Shown piece by piece: positions 12,055 through 22,511 of a stretch of DNA of 64,000 bases. Under the pieces are notes generated by a model. The model worked only from the letters and a program-made list of their open reading frames with translations, ran no database searches and was not told where the DNA came from. A program made the translations under genes and the position numbers. Source of the DNA: Rostrohypoxylon terebratum. Its lineage: Eukaryota; Ascomycota; Sordariomycetes; Xylariales; Hypoxylaceae. Positions within the stretch are counted from its first letter, which is position 1, and the number at the start of each line of letters is the position of its first letter. The stretch is taken from positions 62,001 through 126,000 of the forward strand of contig MU385919.1 of NCBI GenBank assembly GCA_022497145.1. Reading direction: 5' to 3'.

Positions 12055-12211
12055 GCGTCCCACCAAAGAGCCCCGAAAATTTTGGCGTAGTATCACCATC
12101 AACTACGCCGTAAAGGCTCGTCGTCTAAAATTATATGCCCGGCAGCAAATATCTGCCGGGCCCGAAAACTAAGACGAGCCTTAATACCTCCGGGGCCTTT
12201 GGTGGGATCGC
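12055..12211. repeat. 157-nt branched foldback (outer stem plus two inner hairpins)
   Basis: The outer arms 12055-12075 and 12191-12211 are imperfect reverse complements (core CCCACCAAAG / CTTTGGTGGG). Inside are hairpin 12084-12109 (GGCGTAG/CTACGCC) and a second stem 12113-12122/12173-12182 (AAGGCTCGTC/GACGAGCCTT). The second stem encloses hairpin 12137-12161 (GCCCGGCAG/CTGCCGGGC). Together they draw a three-way junction. Confidence 0.7.
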
Positions 12212-12550
12212 AGAAACCAAAACCTAAATCTTAAATCTTAAATCCTAAATTTGGTGTGGCGCGTACGCGCGCGTTGGGTTGGGTGTTGGGTTGGGGGGTT
12301 TCTGGGGGAGGGGCTCGTCTGGCATTAGGAGGAGGCTAACTCAGGGAATTGGAGCTTACCCCTGAGTGTGCTGAATCCCAATCGCACGAGGCAGTCCCTG
12401 AGGTAAGTGGCTTTAACTTAATGATCACATTACTAACATCTGTATAGGGCCCCCCGAAGCCTCGTAGGCTGTCTATACACCAGGTGAGTGCCCCTCCGTT
12501 CCCCCCCTTCGCTAATTCGCTGTGTAGGTACCGTTACTTTAACAATCTAG

Positions 12551-12927
12551 GAACGATCGAGAACCCGCCGAGTCATGAATAGCTACCGAGCTATAACAAG
12601 AAGCGCGGTGGTGGGGTGATACCCCTATCAATGGTAAGTATCCCACTCAACTCTTCACATATCCTATTGTCTTAATTCAGAGGCTGACTCTTCGTCTGTA
12701 GATTTGATAATCGACGAATCGAGCCGAGCACATCGAAGTGCAATAAGAAGCGTGGTGGCGGGGTAATACCCCTATCAATAGTAAGTGTTCTTGATATATC
12801 TCATTGCTTTGATCCCGAAGCTGACTAATAATCTATAGATTAAGTAATCAGAACATCGAGCCGAGGACACCGAGTCACACACAAAGGACTCTACGAGGAG
12901 TCGAAGCCGGAGGGATCCTTAGAAATT
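12551..12927 (+). repeat. Repeated exon-intron modules, two full and one partial copy
   Basis: AAGAAGCG(C/T)GGTGG(T/C)GGGGT(G/A)ATACCCCTATCAAT followed by an intron donor occurs at 12595 and 12742 (period 147 bp), each with its own donor, branch box and TAG. The string ATCGAGCCGAG occurs at 12718 and 12855, so a third, partial module follows. The copied unit therefore includes intron signals as well as exon sequence. Confidence 0.7.
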
Positions 12928-13101
12928 GTAAGTTCCCATATAAATATCAGGTCAGGACTTCAAGCGCTAATCCAGATTTCTAGTTTTTTTCTTATTATTT
13001 TTCTTATTCTTTTTCTGGGCAAATGAAAAAAACTATTTGGCAACACAAATGAGTGAAAATAAGGACAGACAAGGGCAGATACGGACTCACTATTTGGGAA
13101 C

Positions 13102-13124
13102 CCTCCCTCATAAATTGAGGGAGG
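13102..13124. repeat. Perfect 9-bp hairpin CCTCCCTCA/TGAGGGAGG
   Basis: Arms 13102-13110 and 13116-13124 with a 5-nt loop, in the spacer 3' of atg14. The rest of 12984-13565 shows no gene. Confidence 0.5.
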
Positions 13125-13565
13125 CATTTTTGAGGGATGGAGGGATATCTCTGGGGCAAATACAAATATAAAGGGAGGGGGCGTGGGTTAGCGGGAGGGG
13201 CCTCTATACTCTGATTAGTTGCGATTTTCTCAAATCTACAGAGCTCCCAAACCAAGGAAGACTTACAAACGTGTCCGTGACTGAAATCATCCGTGTGCTT
13301 GGAGTTATTCACGCTTCCATATTGATATCCTGTTGGTTCCTACACACAAGCACCTTCATCTACCATAATTGCCCGTCTTATACCAAAGTTTCACCAACCT
13401 ACATCCACGGATCCAAGTAGTCAGTTAGCAAGACACGTAACGGGGACCCTACCATGAATAGACAACGGGTATATTCTATTCAACACACATGGATAGTCTA
13501 GCCTACTAGTCCTAAACCTAGTTTATTCCACTCTACCCTACCTAGGAACCCAGCCTTTAACCTAC

Positions 13566-15274
13566 TTACTCAAAATCAATCCTGTCACGATGTGAACGAA
13601 TCTTAACCTTCGTCCACCCACTCGTCCCCCTTTCCCTTTCCCTTTCCGCTCCTTTCTCGCGATCCCGTGCCGAAAAAGCAGCTGGGACCCTCGAGCTTGG
13701 ATTATGATCGCCGCTACTACCGCTCTTAACAGTGTTGACGCTCATGTAGCTCTCGATCCCGAAGCGGTGTCCAGGAACACCCAGCTGCCCTCTCCCGGGG
13801 GCTCCACCGACGAGAACCCCGTCGTCGAGCGCGTCGTCGGGGGTCCACGCGTCGTCTTCGAGTAATTCCCACTCCGGCGCCGGGGTCTCGCGGAGCAGTC
13901 GCGCACGTAGGCGGTCCGCCATCTTCACCACGTTTGGCATCTTAAAGCCGCGCGTCAGTTCGTTGCCGACGGCGCCGCCGAGGTACGTGTGCGCGGTCCC
14001 ATGAGAATACAGCCCCATCCTCGGCCCGACCTTGCCGAGCTCGGCGGCGGCGCTATCGCTGCCATTTGCATCGCCGCTGCTATTGTTACTGTTGCTGTCT
14101 ATATGGCTAGTAGACTGTGACGGCGGGGCGTCGGCGATTTGCTGAGGGTTGCGCTGTAAGGAGGAATTGATTAGGAGGTTATATAAGTTTCGGCCCAGTT
14201 GGGAGAAATCTTCTAGATGGTTGCTGTTGTCGCCGATGGGAACGCCTTGCGTTCGGCAGAGCCAGACGATATCGTAGGCCAGCAGGGTGACGCCTTCGAG
14301 GAAAGTATTATAGGCGGAGGGATCCTCTTTGGCTAGTGTAGATAATGGCTTGTCGAGGAATAGGGGTCGTGGGTGGGGCACGTGAGCGAACTGCCGGTCA
14401 CGTGGATCAGGGGGTAGAAGGGAAGTTCCCGGAAAGGCGACGTCTCCATGATGGTAAGATGATGTGAGTGAGAAAATAGTTGGACGAGGATAGTCATTAT
14501 GAGGAAGGGTAATTTCCGCTGGGAGGCGGATAGAAAGGTAATGTGAGGTAAGCCAAAGTAGATGGGTGATGTGTGCGAGAGAGGCAGAGATGAGTTCTGG
14601 TTGTGCGCCTATGTTTGTTGTTAGACCAGATCGAACACACACAACCTGTAGTAGGTTCTAGGGGAAATGCGCTTACTATTCATGTTACACAAGTCGACGA
14701 TATCAATGCCGCCGATCTTGTACTCAAATCGTACGGGATTCCCGCGCTTAATACGCTGTAGCCTGTATAATTTGGCAACCTCCATACACAATGCAGCCCT
14801 GTACTGCGTCATCGCCTCATACTCTCGATCCCATTTATATCTGATCATCTTTGTAGCCTTGACTGGTTCTTCTAGCTGTCGAGTTCGGCGCGCGGCTGTG
14901 CCCTGCGAAGCGGTGGCAAGATCGGACTTCCGGCGTGCGATATTGGCCTTTCGCTCTTCAATCTCCCTCTTCGCAGCAGCGACCTCGTCGCGGAGCTTGT
15001 CGGCTGCCGCTATTATTCTCTCTGTCCTCTCTTTTGCCTTATACTCCTCCGAGGCACAATTCTCTACGTAGGTTCGAGATCGACGGAGTGGAACGTCCGA
15101 GCTTACATCGGAATCAGACAATAGCTTAGTCATTCGAGACTCGAGCTCCTCGGTCTTGATAAGCATCTCAGCATTGGCTAGTCGGCCATCGTAAAGCTTG
15201 TTCCTCGCGTCCACCGCACAAAAGAAAGGTAACCGACTAGGGTGGTGCGCCCTCTGACAAATGTCGCAATTCAT
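13566..15274 (-). CDS. atg14: Atg14, autophagy-specific subunit of the class III PI3-kinase complex I
   Basis: Atg14 targets Vps34-Vps15-Atg6 to the phagophore assembly site. Two exons are inferred on the complement: 15274..14677 and 14608..13566 (68-nt intron, phase 1), 546 residues. The N-terminus begins MNCDICQRAHH, matching the cysteine-rich head of the family (CxxC followed by a third Cys near residue 19). It is followed by a conserved block with GRLANAEMLI, a coiled coil (about residues 40-130), and the Atg14/UVRAG domain with the YKIGGIDIVDL strand just before the splice. The C-terminal half keeps HITHLLWLTSHYLSIRLP and ends in a Ser/Arg-rich tail. A read-through of the donor gives a short out-of-frame tail with a stop, which supports the intron. 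Confidence 0.9.
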
Positions 15275-16117
15275 TGTGGGCGACGAAATCGGAATGGAAT
15301 CGGCGTGAATTTGACAAGGCTGGATGCCTGGTAACGGAACAAAAAGCCGTGTTCCTACGGATAGAAACCGGGCACTCGAGGGAATTCTGTTACATTGACA
15401 CGGTAAGTAAATCGCATGTCGATTGAAATGAAGGGTTATATAATTGCCGGAAGAAAAGAGGCGAAAAGTGGAAGAAGCAAGGTGACCGGTGAATGTGAAA
15501 AGAAGACGGAACGAATGAGACGAAGAGGTCCTTGTGACGTTGAAGAGTACATGTACTATGTACTCTATGTACTACATAATAATGTAGGTAGTACCTGACT
15601 AGGGTACTGGGGTACATACAGGATAGACAGGGGTAAGTAGTAAGTTTATCAACTCTTATCAGCCTTATCGGCTTTATCGTGACTCTCCACTTTAAATCCG
15701 AGTCTGGGTCAAATTGCTCCAAATTGCTTAATTGTTCTTGGGCAGCGACGCGTTTCTTCAATTCCTTAAATGCCATTTCAGGTGCGTAGCATTTGAAGAT
15801 ATCGGCTATTTCTTATCAACTGACGGAAGCAACAGTACTCTTTCTCAGTCCGGATTTATATCATTTATATAAGTCCCAAGACTGTTGCAATCTAGAGTCA
15901 TCAGGTGATCAGTCATCCATCCCGCTCCAGTTGCGTCATTCTCTTCGTTTCTAAATTCGTCGCGTCACGCGTCGCATAGTCGCTACAGGGGCAGACCATT
16001 CTAGGCACTAATTGATTGCTTCGCCATTCTGCCATTCGTTTGCGGAGGATCGCAAAGATAGGTATCGGGATAAGAGCCTTGAAGAATACACGTGAGGCTT
16101 AAAAATAAATAAGGACA
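15275..16117. other. Divergent spacer between atg14 (-) and the coiled-coil gene (+)
   Basis: About 840 bp, AT-rich, containing both promoters. A possible small gene on the complement lies inside it (separate entry). No other feature seen. Confidence 0.5.
15390..15776 (-). CDS. Small open frame, doubtful, hypothetical
   Basis: Starts MAFKELKKRVAAQEQL and reads a lysine-, glutamate- and glutamine-rich helix followed by FDPDSDLKW, which looks protein-like for about 30 residues. After that the composition turns random (Cys/Tyr/Ser-rich) through repetitive TACTACATA DNA. If real, only the first ~30 codons are likely to belong to an exon, with an unrecognised splice. I recognise no family. Confidence 0.22.
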   Translation of the reverse strand: MAFKELKKRVAAQEQLSNLEQFDPDSDLKWRVTIKPIRLIRVDKLTTYPCLSCMYPSTLVRYYLHYYVVHRVHSTCTLQRHKDLFVSFVPSSFHIHRSPCFFHFSPLFFRQLYNPSFQSTCDLLTVSM

Positions 16118-16904
16118 ATGTCTACCACACCTAGGTCACTGTCGCCGGTGAAGGCCCCTTCCCAGAACGGAGTAGCGCCGGATCAGTCCATGATGGTAGA
16201 GCTGCCGACTCATTTGGGTGACCAAACCGAGATCGCTGAGCCGCATGAAGAGGATGTGACAGTGAGATTACATTCACAACCACAATCTCAACCACATTCA
16301 CCTCCGCGAACCCAAGCCCCGAGAGTTGAACAGAGTCAGGGGGATTCTCTAATTAGACACCTCGCTATGCAGCGCCAACGACGAGCACAGACTCCCGATC
16401 CGCAAAATCGTCGGAGCAATAGGTCTGAGATGCAGAGTCCAGGCCATCTTGCCGCCTTCGATTGGGATGACTTCGAAGATCGTTACGAGAAGGCTTTGCA
16501 GGAGGCTGATGAGCAAGAGAGGCAGCTTTTGGAGGAATTCGACAGTCTTGTCAAGGTATTCAAGGTTATCATCGGGAAGGTGTCATCTCTGAATTGCGAC
16601 TAACTATACTATTAGTACTTCAATATGTGGGCATCGGCTTCATCAACACATGATAATGAGAGAGCTGCTAAGAGGTTTGCCCCCCTTTTAATGATATTTG
16701 CTTGGGAGTATAGCTAAAATATAGCAGGCTACAAACTCGTGAGAGACATGTGCGCCTTTCCGAACAAACGCTGTTGCAGAAGAAACAGCATCGTAAGTCC
16801 TCACACCTGCCATTTCACGGTGGAAGAATGGCAAGCTGACTCGTTTAGTATCCGAGGTTGTCAAAGCTTTCCAGAGTGCTCTAGCACTTTTGAGCACAAC
16901 ATGA
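16118..16904 (+). CDS. Conserved-looking small coiled-coil protein, four exons
   Basis: Exons 16118..16555, 16616..16674, 16728..16792 and 16849..16904 give 205 residues. Introns are 60, 53 and 56 nt. The first ~100 residues are disordered (Pro, Ser, Gln). From about residue 105 an acidic helix (DWDDFEDRYEKALQEADE) leads into a helical region that crosses all three junctions without frame loss and ends VVKAFQSALALLSTT. The smooth heptad-like pattern across exons is the main evidence for the model. The third exon has a NAGNAG acceptor (ATAGCAG), so an extra Ser may or may not be included. I do not recognise the family; a cytoskeletal or kinetochore-adjacent role would be a guess. Confidence 0.7.
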
Positions 16905-17261
16905 TCATTTCCGATCTCGAGATTTCTATGATTTGAGCCTTCGGTCAATAAGAAAACACCGGGCTTCACGATCCCCTTCTGATATGAGTTCATGGAGTAG
17001 GGAGTAGCTTCTAGTTTATAAGCCATAAGTCAATTAGGGGTCGGGTTTAGCAAGCATGACATCGGCGTTGTTGCATTTACTATTGATGATGATCACGACT
17101 TAACGATTTTGATGACCCTTACGAATTATTCATATTACGATATTGTATTTACTTAGGTACCAAGTCACAATTACGCATACTTTGACCTCATAATTCTGAT
17201 TTCGGTGAATGTCTTTTCATGATCAATCGGGGTGAAGCATTGTTGGTATGGGTCCAGGGTA
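16905..17261. other. Spacer 3' of the coiled-coil gene
   Basis: AT-rich; no gene or obvious structure until the MITE at 17262. Confidence 0.5.
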
Positions 17262-17533
17262 CCAAGGTTCGGGCCAAAAGTTTGGAACATCAAGCGCAGG
17301 GCTTTTGGCCAGTGCGCGATTAGGTAATCACTTGCTACGCACTGTATTTTTTTAGGGCTATTAGTGGCCTGCTCGCTAGATCCTAATGCTAAGGTCCCTA
17401 GAATTTAGTGGGTGGCAATTTCTTCTTAGGCGTCTTACCCGCTGAAAAGTAGTTCTTTACAGTGCGCAAGCTTCGTGATTTACACAGTTTTACCCACCCG
17501 TCAAATGTTCCAAACTTTTGGCCCGAACCTTCG
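17262..17533. mobile_element. 272-bp MITE-like element with 29-bp terminal inverted repeats and TA duplication
   Basis: The left end CCAAGGTTCGGGCCAAAAGT (continuing to TTTGGAACAT at 17290) is the reverse complement of the right end 17505-17533 with one mismatch in 29 bp. TA sits directly outside both ends (17260-17261 and 17534-17535), as expected for Tc1/mariner or Fot1-type insertion. The interior has no transposase and no long frame. It ends about 230 bp upstream of the next start codon. Confidence 0.8.
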
Positions 17534-17761
17534 TACTAGGGTACCTTTTAGGTACTTTCTTGGTTCTTTTAGTGACACAGTGCGTCACAATCAGAGCGTG
17601 TCGCGCCCGACCAGCCAATTATCGATAGCGCTTAAAACTAGCTCCTTGTCTCCTACCAAAGCTCGATAATTAAATACTCGCAGTTCTAACTCCTAACTTA
17701 TCATCTCTCATCTTTCACCTTTCATAACTCACAAAGTCAGACCCTCGGCTGTGGGAAACGA

Positions 17762-18559
17762 ATGGCCATGTCTTCTATTGTGCAAGTTCCTGGCCGTTTT
17801 AAGGTCCCGCAGGTATCGCAGGTATGTTGATCATCTATCCTAGCGTGTGCATTTTCATTTGGCTAATGCTGACTGAGCAGGCAGGTAGAAATTGAATCAT
17901 TCCACGAGACACACTTCTCCAGCCCAGCAATTGAACTCTTCGATTTTCAATTCTTCCGACCAGAGAATGCACAGAACGAGGATCAATATTATGAAGAGTA
18001 CGAGGAGTATTACGAAGAGGAAGAGGATGATGGTCTTGGTTACTATCCGGACGGTGTCAAACGTACCCTAACCGACGAGCAAATCGCTATCTTCCGACAC
18101 TCAGAACTTGAGTCCCTGCGTCGCGTCGAAGCTAAGGCCACAAAGCTCAAGCAACAATCTGCAGAGCTGTTGCAGGCCGCGAAGGATGAAGACGCGTCCG
18201 CGCTTCACGAAGAATTAACGACGACTTCGCCGCCTATAGTTCAAGGTGAAAACACCGAAGGTTTGGAGGCGAAGAAAGAAGAAAACGACGTGCAGGAAGG
18301 TAGCGAAGATGGAGAAATCGAAGCTGAAGCACCTCAACTTACGAAGGCCGAAGCCCGACGTCTAAAGAAACAACGTTCAAAACGCAAGAAACAGCAGGAA
18401 CGAAAGTTTAACCCCGAAAAGAAACCTGATCTACGGAAGAGGACGTGGGATGTGGTCGAAGCCGGTATGGACAGCTTAGACTACGACGAACTCGACGCAG
18501 GTCGGAATGCCGCTTCTACTCCTGCGGCACAGAGACGAAGAATCTCGTACGATGATTGA
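17762..18559 (+). CDS. DUF3807-like fungal protein
   Basis: Exons 17762..17821 and 17885..18559 (63-nt intron, phase 0), 244 residues. The tandem acceptors GCAGGCAG allow two splices; only the second (ending 17884) keeps the frame open, because the first gives a stop after four codons. Exon 1 reads SIVQVPGRFKVPQVSQ. Exon 2 opens with VEIESFHETHF, then an acidic Glu/Tyr stretch, the motif DGVKRTLTDEQIAIFRHSE, a helix, and a basic Lys/Arg patch near the end. This motif order recalls the fungal DUF3807 family from memory, whose function is unknown. The basic tail suggests a nuclear or nucleic-acid-associated protein, by inference only. Confidence 0.75.
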
Positions 18560-19883
18560 GGATGTTTCATGCTCGAGAGAATGTGGTAATGGGCAGAACA
18601 TGTTCCATGATCGGATAATGGCCTTGTCAAGGCATGTCTCAGACACACGCGACTATACTGTACTCCAGCCAGGTTAGTATCACATTCCTTTGTCCCTTTG
18701 TGTTCGTTTCCGTGATGAGAACCTTTGTATCGTCATCCTTAGTCTGAAGTCTGCGGAGACCTCTTGATGCCGGCGCATAGCTAGCAGATAGTCGGTTTCT
18801 GAACGGATGCATGTTGAACCCTTAATCTTCTCTCTGAAAGCATCGTATCAATTATTCAATGTAGCAATTTCTGTATGAGGCAATCGCTAACCGTTACTAT
18901 TGCACTATCTAGTGATGTACAGACATTACTATCCACGAAACCCGCATATTCGATCTCTCTACCAGTATTCAAGAATGAGATCTCTGTTCTTCGAGTCACC
19001 GATTCCTCATCCACACGAAGGGATAGGGAGAGAAGATAAAATATGCTAGTCAAACATTGGCACGCAGCGGACAGCGGACCCCTATATTTAATATATGTAC
19101 ATTGTGTTTCTGTTTGTTGCCTTCATGTAGTAAGTACCTAGGTCCTAAAGTTCTGACTGCATGTACTTAGAAAGAACTATCTACTGCTAGGTAGTACCTA
19201 CCTCCTAGTAATACCGTAGACCCAAGATTCATTACCTTAAGGCTTAGGTACCTACATATGTAGATGTTACACAAATCATACCTGTAGCCGGAGATCTCCA
19301 ATCCTTCCGCTTATGGAGTGAGAACAAAGGCTCCTCGCGCCTGCCAATGTACCTACTTATTAATAGAATTAATGTTGATACGCATTGTTTTCTACATTTC
19401 CTTGTTCTTCCAACTGGCAAGGTTCGGTCTTTGAATATCTGTAGGTACTTAGGTGTACATAAAGGCCATCAAGGTTGAACCTTGAAGCACCTAACGCGCA
19501 CGAGTGCACTGTTCCGATATCGTAAGTTCGTACTGTTGTAATCGGTTGCCGTAGTTAGGCCGGGGTAAGAAAGTCTCCACTTGCAACCTTATCCACTTGC
19601 CAATCCACTTGGAAATCCTCTTCAGGTGCGACCGTGCGCCTTCAATTCAGCCATTCTAGACCGGGTTCTGCTTCGACATCCCACTTTCAAATATAAATCC
19701 CGTCCCACTACAACCACCGCCGACGGATTTGGGAATATCGTCACTACACGCGTATCGCGTGTTGCTTCCCTTTCCTACACCGAGAGTCAAGCCCACACTT
19801 GACTCTTCGCAAGCATACGTAAACCATTTAGGACTACCTACTTCTCCGTGTCTGAAGTTGGGCGCGGACATAGGTTGCCCATC
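18560..19883. other. Intergenic, upstream of CK2 alpha
   Basis: About 1.3 kb. AT-rich, with several GGTACCTA/TAGGTAC strings at 19130-19260 and 19440. The last ~350 bp before 19884 are more mixed in composition and likely hold the promoter and 5' UTR. No gene seen. Confidence 0.5.
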
Positions 19884-21473
19884 ATGGCGCGAGTCTACGC
19901 GGACGTCAACCAGAATATGCCCCGAAGCTATTGGGACTATGACAGTGTCAATATTAGTAAGTGATGCCATGCCTATACAATCCAAGTCATGTCGCAGATT
20001 CTTGCTGTCCCGCTTGAATCATTGGCGCTGTCATAATTTTTCCTTTCTAGTGGGCATCGTCGCCAGGGCTGTCAAGCTTCCTATTAGTAAACATTGAACG
20101 CTAACAATCATTCGTTACATAGGCTGGGGCATCCTTGAGAACTACGAGGTCGTTCGTAAGATCGGTACGTCGCGACGCGCTCTCAACCCCAAAAATCAAC
20201 TTGCTAATCTCGCATCATCTAGGCCGCGGAAAGTATTCGGAGGTGTTCGAAGGCATTAACGTGATTAACTATCAGAAATGCGTCATTAAGGTTCTGAAAC
20301 CGGTCAAGAAGAAGAAGATTAAGCGTGAAATCAAGATCCTTCAGAACCTCTCAGGCGGTCCCAATATTGTCGCTCTCCTTGATGTCGTGCGAGACAATCA
20401 GGTAAGCGACCGCTCCTTCGCCCTCGATTGGCTCCATACCGAATTGCAGCTCTTTACTTTTCTCTCTTTTCGCAGCAATGTAGCACAGCCCTTATGCTAA
20501 CTATTATACAGAGTAAGACGCCATCGTTGATCTTCGAGTATGTTAACAATACCGACTTCCGGAGCCTCTACCCGAAATTCAACGATATCGATGTGCGATA
20601 CTACATCTACGAGCTCCTCAAGGCACTTGATTACTGCCACAGCAAGGGAATCATGCACCGAGACGTAAAACCTCATAACGTTATGATCGACCATGAGAAC
20701 AGAAAGGTACGCAGTCCGAATCCTGTTCGAAGAAATTGTTAACTCATATTCTCATTAGTTGCGTCTCATTGACTGGGGTCTGGCCGAATTCTACCATCCC
20801 GGTACCGAATACAATGTGCGAGTAAGTCTAACATAAATCCATAACACTCTCCTTTTTTCATGGTCAACATACTGGGCATATCTATTATGTTTGAACCTGT
20901 GAAATTGAATTGGGGGACGAGGAAGAAAACCAATAATATTAACAACTTTCTTAGGTTGCCTCCCGTTATTTCAAAGGACCCGAGTTACTCGTCGATTTCC
21001 AGGAGTACGACTACAGCTTAGACATGTGGTCCCTTGGCGCTATGTTCGCATCCATGATTTTCCGCAAGGAGCCGTTCTTTCATGGAAATAGCAATTCAGA
21101 CCAACTAGTGAAGATTGCCAAGGTCTTGGGCACGGATGATCTCTTTGATTACTTAGACAAGTATGAGATAGAACTTGACCCTCAGTATGACGATATCCTC
21201 GGCCGTTTTGCCAAGAAGCCCTGGCACAGTTTCGTAAACAGCGAGAACCAGCGATTCGTGAGCAACGAAGCTATTGACTTCCTTGACAAGCTTCTCCGTT
21301 ACGACCACCAGGTTAGTAACTTCATTTAAATCCTCCATTGAGCTTTATTGACAGATAACTAGGAACGTCTTACAGCAAAGGAAGCGATGGCTCACCCCTA
21401 CTTTGCCCCTATCCGGGATGATGCTACTCTCACGGAGTACCTTAACGGTGCTACTGTGAGCTCGGAGTCTTAA
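19884..21473 (+). CDS. cka1: Casein kinase II catalytic (alpha) subunit
   Basis: Constitutive Ser/Thr kinase acting on acidic sites in nucleus and cytoplasm, usually as an alpha2/beta2 tetramer. Seven exons are inferred: 19884..19956, 20123..20164, 20223..20401, 20512..20706, 20759..20821, 20955..21311 and 21363..21473; 339 residues, the usual length. Visible landmarks: glycine loop GRGKYSEV (residues about 39-46); the basic cluster KPVKKKKIKREIKIL diagnostic of CK2; HRDVKPHNVM with the catalytic Asp at about 149; and DWG (instead of DFG) at about 168, also CK2-specific. The segment VASRYFKGPELLVDFQ and the C-lobe through LLRYDHQERLTAKEAM complete the domain. All junction phases agree. Identification is essentially certain. 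Confidence 0.96.
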
Positions 21474-22212
21474 TCCTTCTCGCGCCACTTCCTATACGAT
21501 TTCTCAAGATACCCGATAACAAACTGCTCGTCACTGGTCGTTTTAAATTCCCTTCGCGGCAGCAGCAGCTTAACTTTCCGTCGTCAACTTCCTCGCGTTC
21601 TGGCCATGCCAGCAAAGCTACATGTCCTGAAGACGCCTTATTTAGGTTCAACATAGCACCTTTAGATAGGCTCATATTCACGCGTCGTGTTGAGGCAGAA
21701 TGAATGCAAAAAATTGTAATGAACCACGGCTCCGTGAAACTTGTCCCAGGTCTATTGTGTCACGATCGCGTCTATAGGTTTACGAGCCAACGGTCAGGAC
21801 TCAAGGTCGACGGAGTGAAAACCTGAACTTTTCAGGGTGACTTGGCTGGGCTATGACTGGCGTTCCTGGGCTTACTTATCAAGGGGTTGTGGTGGAATAG
21901 GCTTATTTCTACGGGGGATTGCGTATGGTTTATCGACTCTAGTCATATGTTATGTCATGATTTGTCCTCTCATCCTTCTTCTTTCATGTGATGAACTGAA
22001 GGGCTAGGTACTACTAGGTGCCACAGACATGTTATGGATTCTCGGGGGATAGGGATAGCTTACAATGAAGCGTTAAACCAGCTGGAAGATTATGTATTGA
22101 GCTGGACTAGCTAGCTTTCGGGGCAAGCGAGCTAATAATGATCAGCCTTGTGTTCTTAAATCGTGTCCCTTGATGTGAAAGCTCTTGTGCTTTAATGTTT
22201 TCATAAATGGTA
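21474..22212. other. Spacer 3' of CK2 alpha
   Basis: About 740 bp of AT-rich DNA; no gene seen. Confidence 0.5.
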
Positions 22213-22511
22213 TTATCTAAGCCTATCATATTACATAAGAGGTTTTCATTACATAATGTTTTTCATTACATAAGGAGCATTATTATGTAGAGATATCCTT
22301 ACATAACAGCTTTCATTACATAATACCTGCTCATTACGTAAAAGGATTTCCTTACATAAGAGCTCACAATTGCCTAATAGTTCTTCATTACTTAATTACT
22401 CTCGATTACTTAAGGTTGCATTACATAATGAACTAGAATTACATAATGAGGATACTGTTATGTAATCGTCAGCTTGCTCTTCATTATGTCAGTACTTCTT
22501 TCATTACATAA
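22213..22511. repeat. Minisatellite with 17-18 bp period and TTACATAA core
   Basis: Exact TTACATAA occurs at 22231, 22249, 22266, 22299, 22316, 22352, 22421, 22439 and 22504. Variants fill most gaps at the same spacing: TTATCTAA 22213, TTATGTAG 22283, TTACGTAA 22334, TTGCCTAA 22370, TTACTTAA 22388 and 22406, TTATGTAA 22459. The flanking bases of each unit are variable, so only the 8-bp core is conserved. Confidence 0.9.

Larger units (their letters stand above)
11760..13000 (+). other. Putative multi-intron transcription unit (decayed gene or spliced noncoding RNA)
   Basis: Seven segments on the + strand look like canonical introns: 11768..11824, 11906..11963, 12403..12447, 12484..12527 (or to 12550), 12634..12701, 12781..12838 and 12928..12983. 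Each has a GTAAGT or GTGAGT donor, a CTAAC/CTAAT/CTGAC box and a TAG end. Segments between them are 36-440 nt. Some read open across junctions (12448-12483 joined to 12551 onward gives a basic, Arg-rich peptide), but every frame soon meets stops, so no intact protein results. It is either a decayed gene with short exons or a spliced noncoding RNA; the sequence alone does not decide. Confidence 0.4.

Noticed and set aside
12137..12167. Helitron 3' end (GC hairpin followed by CTAA)
   Set aside because: The CTRR is not followed by T at a plausible boundary, no 5' TC end or Rep/helicase is visible, and the hairpin is better explained as part of a larger foldback.
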